DNA of 64,000 nt from Tetraselmis striata (GCA_006384855.1 VCJN01001366.1:103564-167563); one strand, 5' to 3'; shown: positions 53,291-63,164, counted from the first letter of the stretch. A program made the numbers and translations. Notes: generated by a model not told the origin, from the sequence alone.

Positions 53291-54320
53291 CGCTCAATTC
53301 ATTCATTATGACGAAGTATCTGGTTATATAATGTCAACGATTAATCAAACAATGAGTACTTCGAGTAGATTATATCGTAGGTACGACGCACGTGCACACA
53401 GATATGTAGCAGCGGAAGCATGGCCAACGATAGCATGAGAAGAATTTGCGCACAGATCAACATTGGCGGAGGGGACATCACAGGCAGACAGAATATGATG
53501 CACCGCGGACAGCTGCGCACCTGCGAGCCGCGAAGCCGCCTGCCACGTGACAAGGAAGCGGTAGGGCAAGGCGGACGGAAGCCGCTCAATCATGGCCATG
53601 TGACTGTAGTTGACGCCTGTGGTGTGAAATCCAGTCGCGCACTGCCGTCAGCAGCGCCGGTGCCAAGGAGCGGAATGGCATAGAGGCCACCAGCATGAGC
53701 AGCAAGACGGAGGTGCGGGGCTGCCCGGCGGCGCCGCGGCACCTGGTGTGTCGTTGTTGTTGTATATCCACCCATAGTCGATCTCATGTGGCAGCAGAGG
53801 AGGTGCGTGGTCCGCATCAAGCGCCGCCAGTCTGGAGCTGATGTCCGCGCACTTGGGCGGATTCGCCGCCTGTGAGGTGCAAAGTCGTTGATTTGAGCAT
53901 GCGGGCCATTCCCGGAATAACCAGAATACAGGTCGGGCGCGGGAGGGGGGGGGGGGGGGGGGGGGGAGCTGCAATCATTTGCACATCATGGCATGATGCT
54001 CACCGGCGGCGGCATAGCTCCATCAGGTGTGGCACCGCTGTCGCTGCCCATGGTGTCCGCCAGCTTGCTGTTGACACTACCTTAAAGGGGATGAGCATGC
54101 ATAACGCCAAGGGCTTCAACCCCCCGCCTTGCGTTCCTTCTCTCCTGCGGTTGATTGCTAGCATGCTCCAATCCCCCCCCCCCCCCCCCCCCCCCTCGCC
54201 CGACGGCTTTCCCGCGCTTTCCAGCGCTCCTCTGTGCACAGATCAAAGCCTCTGCGGCATACCTGGAAGCTTCTGTGCAGCTTGATGAAGAGCACCATCC
54301 TGCTCAGTATCGGCAGGCAT
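48195..54320 (-). CDS. BNR/Asp-box repeat sialidase-like protein
   Basis: Twelve exons on the minus strand: 54320-54263 (ATG MPADTEQDG, start tentative), 54080-54004, 53869-53743, 52813-52678, 52562-52496, 51934-51741, 50127-50013, 49766-49696, 49562-49450, 49276-49186, 48725-48656 and 48473-48195. In the last exon a further GT-AG intron 48326-48240 is possible without changing frame. Every junction is GT-AG and phases match throughout, giving about 420 residues or slightly more. Asp boxes (S-x-D-x-x-x-x-W) are seen as LLSADGVHWE, SSTDGGRSWS and SPDGGDTW, with a fourth weaker one in TSSGDGRAW. Also seen are LRLFYAESR, VLPFWRE, SGSLL and FHYPTLLE, all typical of BNR_2 sialidase-type six-bladed propellers, and LPNPNS. 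Bacterial members cleave sialic acids; the substrate in an alga is unknown. No signal peptide is evident at this start. Confidence 0.9.
49601..49621. repeat. Poly-C (sense) tract near a 3' splice site
   Basis: About 39 nt upstream of the acceptor of exon 49562-49450 of the sialidase-like gene. Confidence 0.9.
50193..50400 (+). repeat. Dispersed repeat with G-run head, copy 2
   Basis: Matches 29641-29850 block by block (see that entry). It lies in the 51740-50128 intron of the sialidase-like gene, about 65 nt upstream of an acceptor, so its G run supplies sense poly-C there. Confidence 0.7.
50616..50636. repeat. Intronic G tract
   Basis: A 21-base run in the same large intron; poly-C on the gene's sense strand. 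Confidence 0.9.
51070..51215. repeat. (GT)n and TATA/ACATATAT microsatellites
   Basis: GT repeats at about 51075-51095 are followed by alternating TATATACA-type sequence to about 51215, inside the same intron. Confidence 0.9.
51718..51735. repeat. Poly-C (sense) tract 6 nt after a splice donor
   Basis: The intron begins GTACG and then the C run, directly after the exon ending ...GVADC. Confidence 0.92.
52648..52672. repeat. Poly-C (sense) tract 6 nt after a splice donor
   Basis: The intron begins GTAAG and then a 25-base C run, after the exon ending ...DAVQAS. Confidence 0.92.
52990..53292. repeat. Simple repeats in a sialidase-like gene intron
   Basis: (CA)n at about 52990-53012, CATGC/CATGT repeats at about 53025-53150, and (GT)n/(CG)n at 53259-53292, all in the 52814-53742 intron. 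Confidence 0.9.
53945..53966. repeat. Intronic G tract (sense poly-C)
   Basis: A 22-base run in the 54003-53870 intron. Confidence 0.9.
54173..54195. repeat. Intronic C tract (sense poly-G)
   Basis: A 23-base run in the 54262-54081 intron; the only clear case with G on the sense strand. Confidence 0.9.
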
Positions 54321-54344
54321 GATATCCCCGGGGGAAGGGGGGAA

Positions 54345-54710
54345 GGGGGGGGGGGGGGGGGGGGTTAGTATGCCGTCCCCAACACTGTCATCACATAGGG
54401 CTGTCTCGCGAACATAATATCGGGCAGCATACCCATCCCAACGCATCAAGCTGCTCCGCCTGCCTGGCAGCTGAGCCGCTGCCCTCTCGCCTCGCTGCGC
54501 TGGCCGCGAGCCTGCAGAGCACCACCCAGCTTTGTGCTCAGTGCGGACGGCACGGGTGGTGGGGCGGGGAGGGGATGGGGATTCCCGTCCAAGCCACCCT
54601 GATACGTGCCCGGCGGCCCGGACCCCGCGCGTCTCCACCAGGGCTGGACACTAATTCCACTACTGTGTGTGTGGTGGTGGGAAGGGGGGGGGGGGGGGGG
54701 GGGGGGGGGG
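54345..54710. repeat. Two G tracts upstream of the sialidase-like start
   Basis: Runs at 54345-54364 and 54684-54710. On the minus strand the second directly follows a GTAAG, again like a splice donor, suggesting a further 5' exon that I could not define. Confidence 0.8.
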
Positions 54711-56206
54711 CTTACGCCATGTCATAAAGAAGAAATGGCATAAGGCATACAGTCAGACAGTAGATATAGTGGGCATAAACATACTTGCGTAGCACATCAC
54801 GCAGAGCATACGTGCTGATCTGATTACGGCAAAATCACAAGCATTCTTTTTGGCTATATTGGCATTATGACACTAGTAATCATGCGCTGCATATTGCGCG
54901 CTGATAATTTATGCATGGTCAACGACCGATCTTATATCAACAGGTAAGACATGGGCAAAAGACCAACACATGTTAGCGACCAAGGATAAGTAAGTGCGCA
55001 ATATGTTATGCAGTTCTCAAGTTCGTAGTACAATTACTTATGACTTATGAACCGCGGCACATAAATTGTTGAGGACTAGTCGAGTGTTTCCACCTCCTAG
55101 GACCCTCCCCCTTTCCCGGTTTCCCTATCCCTCACGGGGTAAGTGCGTCAACCCCGGCACGTGGAAGCAAGAAGTATCTGCCGTTTATATCTTGAACAAC
55201 ATCCGAAGCAAGGGCTATGCCACCTGGCCCGCCCTGCTCCGAGCGCGCACCTGGCTGCGCGGGTCCCGCCCTTGTGAAGGCGCAGCGAGCGGATGGCGGG
55301 GCCAATCACCCCTATCGGCACGGCTGGCGGCAGAGACAGGCCGAGCAGCGCACGGCAAAGCGGTGTGAGTAGGGTGATGCAAACAAGCAGGCATCCGGGG
55401 AGTTGACGCACCGGTGCCTTGCCTAATGGCTGTCGCTGCGCGGGGTGTGGGTGTCATCCAAGCTCTGTCGGCTCTGCGACGTGCCGGATGGACCGACAGG
55501 GTCGCATTGCTTATTGTACGGGATAGCGAGCTCGCGCACCTGTGCATGCCAGGATGATAGCGCCGAGCAGGACTGTGGTCTTGCCACGGCAGGCCATCCT
55601 CATGCCACCCTTGCTGGTCGCGGTCTTCTTGTGTGGTTCCTGCTAGTGATAGTATGCAACACAGCGTGCTTGCGTGAGGATGGCCTTACGTCATGCTACC
55701 CGTACCGTCATCGCTGCTGCGCTGCTAAAGCGGGCAGTACGGTATTTGGTATCTGTAGTAAAGCGATTCCGATGGAAAATAAACCTGGTTTTCACTTTTC
55801 ACTCGGTATAATCCCTTTGCTACCCAATAGTTTATAAGGATTGTAAGGATTAAATATAGAGATCAAGTTAACAATTAATAACACCGCGCGAGCGCCCAGC
55901 TCGCTCGAGCGCGAGCAGAAGATTGCTCCGGATGTACATGTAATGATACAGGATGTATCGTAAAGGGACTGAGGATTATGTATTCGAAACGTGGCGATAC
56001 TAAGTCCCTGTACGAGCTATACGTCGCTAAAACGCAGATTAGTAGTCGCGACCCCCTTGTATATAATCTTGGTCTTATATAATCCTTAGTGCGCATTTTT
56101 TATGGGACGAAAGCCCTGATGTAATACATTAGGTACATCCTTAGTCGCTAAGCGTGCATGCTCCGATTTGTCGCGATTGAATTTTCCGCACTTAAAAAGT
56201 TCGCCC
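54711..56206. other. Spacer upstream of the sialidase-like gene
   Basis: No convincing gene. The 54.7-55.1 kb part is AT-richer and could hold the promoter. ORFs at 55066-55837 lack motifs. Confidence 0.4.
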
Positions 56207-56445
56207 CGGGACATCGGCCGAAGCCGCCCCAGCACTTGACCTCTTGCGCCAACTGCAGTCGTAGGTCTGGCATAGCCCGTAGACCATTGCCCCATTCGAA
56301 CCCCGAAGTAAGGGCTAATGCATCGACCGGGTAAACCACTAAACCCAGGACACGCCGGGATGATACTGCAGAAAATACATCGGCCAGGAATCCATACCCG
56401 GACCTCTCGCCTACGAGACGACCGCTCAAGCGAGCGGACAAGGGA
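56207..56445 (-). mobile_element. tRNA-like SINE, copy 2
   Basis: Same blocks and orientation as 46930-47165: ACATCGGCCG(A/G)AGCCGCCCC, GTAGGTCTGGCATAGCC, GGGCTAATGCATCGACCGGG and CGAGCGGACAAGGG on the plus strand. It directly abuts the truncated 5' end of LINE-B. Confidence 0.6.
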
Positions 56446-56454
56446 TGTTTCAAT

Positions 56455-57895
56455 GAATATAGGTACTTGGTTGCGGTCATTAAGTCGGATTTAGGTATGC
56501 AACACATAGTAGACGACCGGGTTAAGAAGGGTAAACGCGCCATTGAGGCGCTCGATTCGGTACTAGTCGGTGGACGGGACATAATTCCTATTAATGTGCG
56601 TGTGTCGGTCTTTAAAACCTGTGTACTGCCGGTTTTAACTTATGGGTGTGAAGTATGGGGCATGGATAGAACTAGCGGCGCAAATAAATTACAAACCGTA
56701 CTCAATCAGTGCTTGCGGTGCCTCATTAGGGTCGGTAAAAGCTCCCCTGAGGAGGCCACTGCACCGATGATGCGGGAATTGGATATTGCGCCCATAGAGG
56801 CTACGGCCGCTGCGGCTCGGGCTCGGGCGTTCCTTAAAGCATCCGAGTTGAATACATGTATAACCCATTTAGTAGATCAGCCAAGTCGGGCAGCCAAGAT
56901 CTAACACGTGGACGTCAGGAACTGTGCGGTGGTTAGATCGAGTAGCTAGGGCGAACGTAGGGGTAGCTGAGGGGGCGCACCTTCCACTTGAGTGGAGGTC
57001 ACTAGCCGCGCGCGATGCCGCTAAACTAGTAAAGGCATCGGTGTGGGCGCGTTACGAATCGCCAGCATCGTTAGCACGCAATAAAACCTGGGGTATATAT
57101 GCCCAGGCGTCTTAAGCGTCGAACCCGTTGCCACAGTACGGTGTGGGTGTCCCCGCGGGGGTTGTGGCCGGGTTGCACATCATGATACAATTACGCACCC
57201 GAGTATTTCCCACTACCCGCCGATTGGCCCGGATTCATGCCATGCCTGAGCGGTTCCTGGAACACTGCCCTGCATGTGGCGGAGGTGAATCTGAGACTAT
57301 CGAACATATGTTGGTGGAGTGCCCTTGGTGGGGGTATCACCGTCATGATTTATTTGGGTTGTTAGTTCCGGAGTTTAGGGATTTTATTAGTAGTCAGGTT
57401 ATTGCGTCAGCACCTGAGGACTTAACTGCCTTCATTTTGGGCGGGGTCCCCCCCTCCCTTCATGGCGCCCTGGATTTTACTGGGAATGGGAAATTTTTCC
57501 AGCTATGGCGTCGGGCCCTCCCTCACATTGCCTTTTTGTTGCACTTGTATCGCACTCCCGAAATGCTTTGCTCCGCGGGTTGGCGCTTGCCCCAGCTCGC
57601 ATTACTCGAATAGGCCGACGCCCAAACGGGTAGGGCGGACCTTTCGTGGTCAGTGCCGGGTAAAACACTTTGATGGCAGTGTTTTAGACGGTGATCCAAC
57701 AGTGTTGGAAATTCCGTCACTGCCCTCCAATTAGTCTTGCAGAATGCTTCGGCAATTTGCTTGATGACTTTAACGGAGCGTCGCCTACCCAGCCAGGGCT
57801 TTCCGTAACTGGATTGCTGCCTAAACGGCCGTCGTAGAGACGCTGCAAGGGTTTCACTGGTACCAGTCCTGTCCCGGGGGCGAAAATGAAAAAAG
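56455..57895 (+). mobile_element. LINE-B: 5'-truncated non-LTR retrotransposon
   Basis: It begins inside the RT thumb region and contains only the C-terminal part of the polymerase protein plus a 3' UTR ending CCCGGGGGCGAAAATG and an A-rich run. The RT fingers/palm and endonuclease are absent, as usual for target-primed truncated copies. Confidence 0.8.
56467..57613 (+). pseudogene. LINE-B polymerase C-terminus with zinc knuckle
   Basis: Three consecutive pieces. The first, 56467-56904, has the classic post-RT block KGKRAIEALDSVLVGG, then FKTCVLPVLTYGCEVWG. The second, 56924-57115, follows after a frameshift. The third, 57128-57613, holds C-x2-C-x9-H-x4-C (from CPACGGGE, TIEHML and ECPWWG), the CCHC knuckle at the C-terminus of L1/RTE-like LINE proteins, and ends LPQLALLE and a stop. 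Stops and shifts between the pieces make it a pseudogene. It is unrelated to the C-terminus of LINE-A. Confidence 0.85.
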
Positions 57896-57901
57896 GAGTG
57901 T

Positions 57902-58225
57902 TTCAAGTTGAGTCTGGTTTTGCCAAAAATGTCGCGCAGGCTGTTTTACAAAGTCAAGAGCCGAAATTGGCAGGAAGGTAAAGTGAAAAGCGTGGAGGAA
58001 AAAACGGAGTCTGGGAGGGCGCTGCGTGGAACGCAGCGAGAACTGGAAGATGGCAGGCTCAGCTGTTATGCCTGCTTTTATGTCTACTCGTGCTGCACCC
58101 AAAAAGGGCGCAACGACAGTTCCCGTACCACTGAGCAACACTTGTAGCTGAAAAGCGGTTAGGTCAAGGGAGGAAACCCCATAAACTAGTTTAGCTCATT
58201 TCAAGTTGAGTCTGGTTTGGCCAGT
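57902..58225 (-). repeat. B1-A2-B2 split-repeat end, copy 2
   Basis: Closely similar to 12427-12760 over the whole block, including CCCAAAAAGGGCGCAAC and ATAAACTAGTTTAG. Confidence 0.88.
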
Positions 58226-58276
58226 CATGAGCGAACGGAGAGAGCGGTGGATTGACGAAGAAGGGGTAGCGCCATG

Positions 58277-59710
58277 TCATGAAGGAGGCACCGGGAAGGC
58301 CACCGCTGCGGAGTCATGTTGGACTTGGAAGTGGCGGAGGGGGGCGATGTGGCCAAAGAAAAACCATGCGCCGGGTGAAGGAAGAACGTTGGGGTCGATG
58401 TAGTCCACAACGACATCGGAGTTCGTGGCCCAGCCGTCTTGGGAGCGAATGAGGGACAGTGGAGTTCCGATGGCGTTTGCGGCAGACGCTGCTCCCTTGC
58501 AAAGGCTGTGTGAGGTCCAGGAAGTGCCGGCGGGAGGGGCAGCACCGACAAGACGGACGGCTGCAGACAGCCAGTCCGACATTGTAGCGGCAGTCCAAGG
58601 TTTTGACTGCTCGTTCGGGGTGACCGCCCGGAAGTTTGTTTCAGCCAAGGCAATAGTAACCAAAGGGACAGAGTGTACGTTGTCGATGAAGTGGTGTAGG
58701 AGACGTGCAACTCGAGGGTGCTCTGACACCGGAAGGAGAAGCACGCGCAGGTCGTCGGGTCCCCGTCGACCAGCGCGGCCTTTCTCGCGGTACACCTTCG
58801 GGGTAACGTTGTAATCGTCGACATGCACATCCCGCACTCGGCAGGACACGCCAGTAAATCCCCGGGCAAAGAACATGAAGTTGACAACCGAGGCCAAGAG
58901 GGCTCGGAAGTCGTGTTGGTAGTCTGTGGTGGGAACAGACACAATCAACTCGGCCTTTTCGACGAAGCTGTAAGCCACATCAGCAGGCAGAGGAACTCGC
59001 AAAGGGGCGGCTTCCAGACGTCGCTGCCGCAGCATAAGCCCACGCCTAGCTGCAGTAAGGTGAGGACTATCCTTGGCTATTGGGTCGAGGTTGTGCAGCT
59101 CGAAGAACGTGTTGATTGCAGACAGGTAGGGTTGCAGCGACTTAGCCCCAATGTGCCCTCGCTCACCAATCCAGGCAACGTACCGGACGACAGTAGCAGT
59201 GGTCGCCTCCAGTGGGCTGATGTTCTCGGAGTTGTGGCAGAACTCCGCGAACTGAGACAGTCTGCCGGCGTAGCTCTTGAGTGTCTGAGCGGTGAGGGAG
59301 CTGGAGAGTAGGTCGAGCGTCCGTTGTCCTAGTTCGTCTGAGCCGAAAGCATCATGAAGTCGTGATCGCAGTGAAGCAGCCCAGGGGGTGACAGCTTCGG
59401 GCTCGTCAATTACGTAAGTGCGTCGTTTTACCGACAGAGTTCCAGGAGGGCGACTATTGTTTGCAAAGTACTCGGCAGCAGCGGTTAGATTCCCGGCGGT
59501 TGGCCGGTAGTTGCTGGACGGGTTCGCAGTAGCACCAATACGGGGTTGCGGGGCTAGGCTCAGGTAGGAGGGCCGCCCCGCGCGCCCTTCGCGCTCGTAG
59601 CGCATGTCACGCGCGAAGCTTGGTCGCTGCGAACCAGTTGTAACACGCAGTGTAACAACCGACGGACGCAATGATGGAATGGTACGGGAGGCGGTTGGTT
59701 GAGCCGCCAT
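58277..59710 (-). CDS. Tyrosine recombinase, full length but with altered catalytic box
   Basis: About 477 residues from ATG at 59710 (MAAQPTASRTIPS), chosen to match copy 1; the frame is open further upstream. It has the core-binding region (LKSYAGRLSQFAEFC), the ARGFTGVS box, YREKGR with the catalytic Lys, and the C-terminal VVVDYIDPNV with the likely nucleophile Tyr. The H-x-x-R box reads HSLCKG, so the second catalytic Arg is a Cys, whereas copy 1 has HSLRKG. Since that Arg is essential in tyrosine recombinases, this protein is probably inactive despite its intact frame. About 213 bp separate it from the gag stop, as in copy 1. Confidence 0.9.
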   Translation of the reverse strand: MAAQPTASRTIPSLRPSVVTLRVTTGSQRPSFARDMRYEREGRAGRPSYLSLAPQPRIGATANPSSNYRPTAGNLTAAAEYFANNSRPPGTLSVKRRTYVIDEPEAVTPWAASLRSRLHDAFGSDELGQRTLDLLSSSLTAQTLKSYAGRLSQFAEFCHNSENISPLEATTATVVRYVAWIGERGHIGAKSLQPYLSAINTFFELHNLDPIAKDSPHLTAARRGLMLRQRRLEAAPLRVPLPADVAYSFVEKAELIVSVPTTDYQHDFRALLASVVNFMFFARGFTGVSCRVRDVHVDDYNVTPKVYREKGRAGRRGPDDLRVLLLPVSEHPRVARLLHHFIDNVHSVPLVTIALAETNFRAVTPNEQSKPWTAATMSDWLSAAVRLVGAAPPAGTSWTSHSLCKGAASAANAIGTPLSLIRSQDGWATNSDVVVDYIDPNVLPSPGAWFFFGHIAPLRHFQVQHDSAAVAFPVPPS

Positions 59711-59923
59711 GTGCAGGTGTGCGGATTGTTGAGCCGCACTCGGCTGTAGCTGTGAGAAGCGCCACACCGAGGAAGGTCTAAATTAAGTCTGTAAGGTGGG
59801 GGGGTCAGGTCCTGACACACGGCGCTCATCCCGCCGTTGAGCTGCAAGGGTGCGCTTTCCGGCGGTCACCGAAAGGTGGCCTCGCGAAGCTCCAGCAGCT
59901 CCGACGAAAGGCGCCCCGCACCG

Positions 59924-60297
59924 TCACTCGTGCTCACCTTCGCGGCCACGCCCGCGTCCACCGCCACGTCCTCGTCCACGTCCGCGACATGCAGCTGCTG
60001 CCGCCACCCGAGCAGTAGCTGTTGCCTTGGCGTTGCTGGCCACATATGCCTCGAAGACGCGACGCTCGTAGTCCCTGATGAGGTCCCCAAAAATCGCGGA
60101 ACCCAGATGCTCAGAAGGAGGCTGAAAGTGCTGAGCTCGCAGCACGTCCAGCATACCTTGGTCACCGTGCACACGCTTGACCTCATTAAGCCTCCGTAGG
60201 AAGGCCAAACGAAAGCGAAACGCCTTGTCGATGGCTTCGGCGTGGTTCCGAGCTCTCGCGAGGTAGGGGGTGAAGTCCTGATTTGCAGCATGGACGT
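59924..60297 (-). pseudogene. Gag-like gene, C-terminal part, copy 2
   Basis: It matches the second half of the copy 1 gag (FTPYLARARNHAEAIDKAFR, RVHGDQGMLDVLRAQHFQ, the Gly-Arg tail GRGRGRGRGG). The reading frame is cut at its 5' side by the insertion beginning at 60298. Confidence 0.9.
60293..60297 (+). repeat. 5-bp target duplication, left copy
   Basis: GACGT, repeated at 63165-63169; the uninterrupted copy 1 has a single GACGT at the matching gag position. Confidence 0.85.
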
Positions 60298-60628
60298 TGT
60301 TATGTACTCTACACTGCTGTACTTTGTACTGCGTACTTTGTACTTTGTACTGTAGCCGACGAAGGAGCGAAGAACTGGCGACTGAGGCGGACGAGAACGA
60401 GTACAAGCCAAGCGAAATACGAGCATAAGCATTGCGAGTGCGAGTACAAGTGAAGGCGAAGTACTGGTATGAGGACGACGAGGCGTCAGTACGAGCGACT
60501 ACCAGGCGACTAGTAGTGCAGGTTAGTATTACGAGTACCCACATGGGGTGCGAGTAACCTGTACTTACGCCTGCGTACCAGCAGGAGCGCGATTGTCGTA
60601 CGCTATGGTGTCACCTGCTAGAGGATGA
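60298..60628 (+). repeat. Left arm of the long inverted repeat
   Basis: Reverse complement of 62853-63164 apart from small indels and substitutions. Confidence 0.92.
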
Positions 60629-60632
60629 TGAT

Positions 60633-60646
60633 ACCAAGCGTGAGAT
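60633..60646 (+). repeat. LINE-A target duplication, left copy
   Basis: ACCAAGCGTGAGAT, identical to 61872-61885. Confidence 0.93.
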
Positions 60647-61811
60647 ACAAAAGGGCAGTAGCAAATATAATTACATGAGCTAGCAGCATAAGGCGATATC
60701 GGAAATCACCAAAACAAAAGGCAATCAGAAAGGTCCTCCACATCGACTGCGGGGTGGAAGCAGTAACATGAGAAGACGCAGAGTGGGCACGAGCACACGC
60801 ATCAGACTTGGCCATCTGCACACCGGCAGAGAGAATGCCGCCCAGGGTACCATGCACGCAAGCCGAGACCCGCTGCAACAGCCCCCGCCGTGTGCGCGAC
60901 AGGTGACGGCGGAACTCAGCAGGTTGGCCGGCGACAAAGTTTCGAAGTGCCTGAACAGATTGACCACGAAGAAAGCAAGAGGTCGGGGCGGAAGGACCGC
61001 CAGGGAAGTTGCGCACAGCCAACAACACCGCGAAGATGTAGACCACAGTCAAAGCGGACTTCCCGAGTCGGCCGCGGTCCTCAACCACAAAAGGGTAGTA
61101 CCGGTGAACACCCTGCACTGGGGCGGAAGACGCCCGGTCCGCTGCCAACTTAGCATGCTCCGCCTCGGTCGCCGAGATTCCCGGGATGCACCAGCGGGGG
61201 TCGTTGCTCCAAGTGGGGGTCGTGGAGGACACGCACGCGAAGTCGATCATGTAATCGCACGCTGCCCCTCCCCACCCCGCCAACGTCAGGTCCGACGGCC
61301 GCGAGCGGTCCGCTGGGCGCAGCCCACTCGTCTCAAGGGTCAAGTCGCCGGCTCCCGAGCGGTCCCGGTCAAGCACCGCCCCCGCATCAATTGCCACAGA
61401 TGCCCACAGATTCTTCAAAGCGGTATGCATGCGGTGCTTGTAGTTCGCTACGGGGCATATGGGTAGATGATCCACGATGAAATCCGTAGCGCTCCGGTTC
61501 GAGCCATCCGTAGAGCGAAGCCATAAGGGATCAATACCACACGTTGGGCCAGGGCAAGTGACAAGCGCGGAACCTCCGCGCGGGCAAAGGCCCAGTACCC
61601 GCGCAGCGGCGGCCGCATAAGCAGCATGGGGAATCTTGCGGGCGGACTCGTGATCCGACTGGAAAAGCGATAGGGAGCCCGGCCCGCACGCGCCGTACAG
61701 GCGCAGGGTATCAAGTCGCGAGGCCGCTGCACCAGTACGTTGGAAGCTGAGATCGAGGGCCACGAAGTCACGCAAGCGAATCGCACGGCTGAGGTGGCGT
61801 TGGACAACCAT
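60647..61811 (-). CDS. LINE-A C-terminal endonuclease-like domain (truncated protein)
   Basis: About 390 residues from MVVQRHLSRAIRLRDFV in one open frame, far cleaner than the 36-kb copy. Residues about 84-130 contain CPGPTC and DHLPICP with a following H, a probable zinc-binding segment. RPSDLTL, then D-x3-D (CDYMIDFACV) and E-x-x-K (EAEHAKLAAD), followed by YYPFVVEDRGRLG, fit a PD-(D/E)XK restriction-like endonuclease as found at the C-terminus of R2-like elements. Being 5'-truncated, it lacks the RT and any native start. The extreme C-terminal residues may already be 3' UTR. Nuclease assignment is by motif order only. Confidence 0.65.
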
Positions 61812-61871
61812 GGTCGTGGGTTGATCATCGGAGGTCGCACCCGAACCCGTACCCGAGGGCGGAGCAGTAGA
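60647..61871 (-). mobile_element. LINE-A 5'-truncated copy with 14-bp target duplication
   Basis: The 1225-bp segment reads on the minus strand. Its 3' end carries GCTAGCTCATGTAA followed by about 20 bases to the duplication, and its 5' end begins in the C-terminal domain. The flanking ACCAAGCGTGAGAT duplication is exact. It lies within the long-inverted-repeat element, which lies within the gag gene of the DIRS-like element. Confidence 0.93.
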
Positions 61872-61885
61872 ACCAAGCGTGAGAT
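61872..61885 (+). repeat. LINE-A target duplication, right copy
   Basis: ACCAAGCGTGAGAT, identical to 60633-60646. Confidence 0.93.
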
Positions 61886-62852
61886 GGAGCGCTGCCTTAG
61901 TGGAGTGTTAGTAGTAGGTACTAGAGCCTACTAGAACCCTCTAGAACTCTAGAATTGCATTTGCTATAGCAATAGTAGAAAAATATTGTATCACTGTGCT
62001 GCGGACAGACGAAGGTGCTAGCAACCTGTCTGTAGTTAGTTGTGTGTTACTAAAATAGCGACGGGCCGCGGGCTAGGACCGCACACGTCGATTTTAATAT
62101 TAGTATAGTAGTTACACGCAGCACAAGTGATGGGAATTGGAATCTATACGCAGCGCACGGAATGACGGAAACCAGCGACTATAATTAGGCCGGCAAAACC
62201 ACCGCCGGGCAAGTCACCCAGGTTACCGGCATTCCGGTATTGTAAGAATCCCTTTTCCCAAATCTCCGCTCATTATTCCTGGCCGTGTGGAATAACGATC
62301 CAATGGGCCCTCGACTCAGCTCCTGCTTTAGGACTATCTATGGCTAGACGACTATTCGGCCCAAGTCCTAACGGGGTTGTAACACTTGGTTTCGGAGCGG
62401 TGACCGGAGCACATGGTTCCGGATTTCACAAGAGAAGCGGCATAGCGACGAGAGCGAGAGGCGAGATAGGGACAGAAGAAGACTTCAGATGTCAAGGATC
62501 CTATGGCGGGGACGCCCACCGAGGATGCGCACCGGCTTTGATAGATGGAGTCAAGTTCGACGTGGCGAGAACGATGTAGCGACGATGAGGAGGATGCGAC
62601 AACGAGCGAGCGAAATCATGAACTAGCGAAGGGACAAAGATTGCGAGTACCAAGGAGCAGCCGAACATTCGATCTGAGATGTGTAACGATGACGCTGCAA
62701 GCTGCGAAGCCATGAGGGCGGAGCAACGTGCGACTCGCGACCCCAGCTACAGTTCCGACGACGCGAGTTGGCGATGGCGCGACATCGACCAGAACCGACA
62801 TGTATCTGCCGTTATCTGTACAGTACTGGTAACAAGCAGGTATAGCGAACGA
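61886..62852. other. Interior of the long-inverted-repeat element
   Basis: Contains a CTAGA-rich stretch (about 61915-61955) and no convincing ORF. A short frame at 62340-62579 has no recognisable motif. Confidence 0.5.
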
Positions 62853-63164
62853 CATCCTCTAGCAGGTGACACCATAGCGTACGACAATCGCGCTCCTTCT
62901 GGTACGCAGGCGTAAGTACAGGTGACTCGCACCCCATGTGGGTACTCGTAATACTGTCCTGCACTACTAGTCGCCTGGTAGTCGCTCGTACTGACGCCTC
63001 GTCGTCCTCATACCAGTACTTCGCCTTCACTTGTACTCGCACTCGCAATGCTCATGCTCGTATTTCGCTTGGCTTGTACTCGTTCTCGTCCGCCTCAGTC
63101 GCCAGTTCTTCGCTCCTTCGTCGGCTCCCGCAGTACAAAGTACAGCAGTGTAGAGTACATAACA
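62853..63164 (-). repeat. Right arm of the long inverted repeat
   Basis: Reverse complement of 60298-60628. Confidence 0.92.

Larger units (their letters stand above)
60298..63164. mobile_element. Long-terminal-inverted-repeat element inserted in gag
   Basis: It starts TGTTATGTACTCTACACTGC and ends with the complement, with inverted arms of about 331 bp (60298-60628) and 312 bp (62853-63164). It is flanked by a 5-bp GACGT duplication. The arms differ mainly by a GTACTTT repeat expansion on the left. Without the LINE-A copy nested inside it, the element would be about 1.6 kb, with about 1 kb of interior that has no convincing ORF. TG...CA ends with 5-bp duplication recall LTR elements, but the repeats are inverted. 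The superfamily is unknown. Confidence 0.9.
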
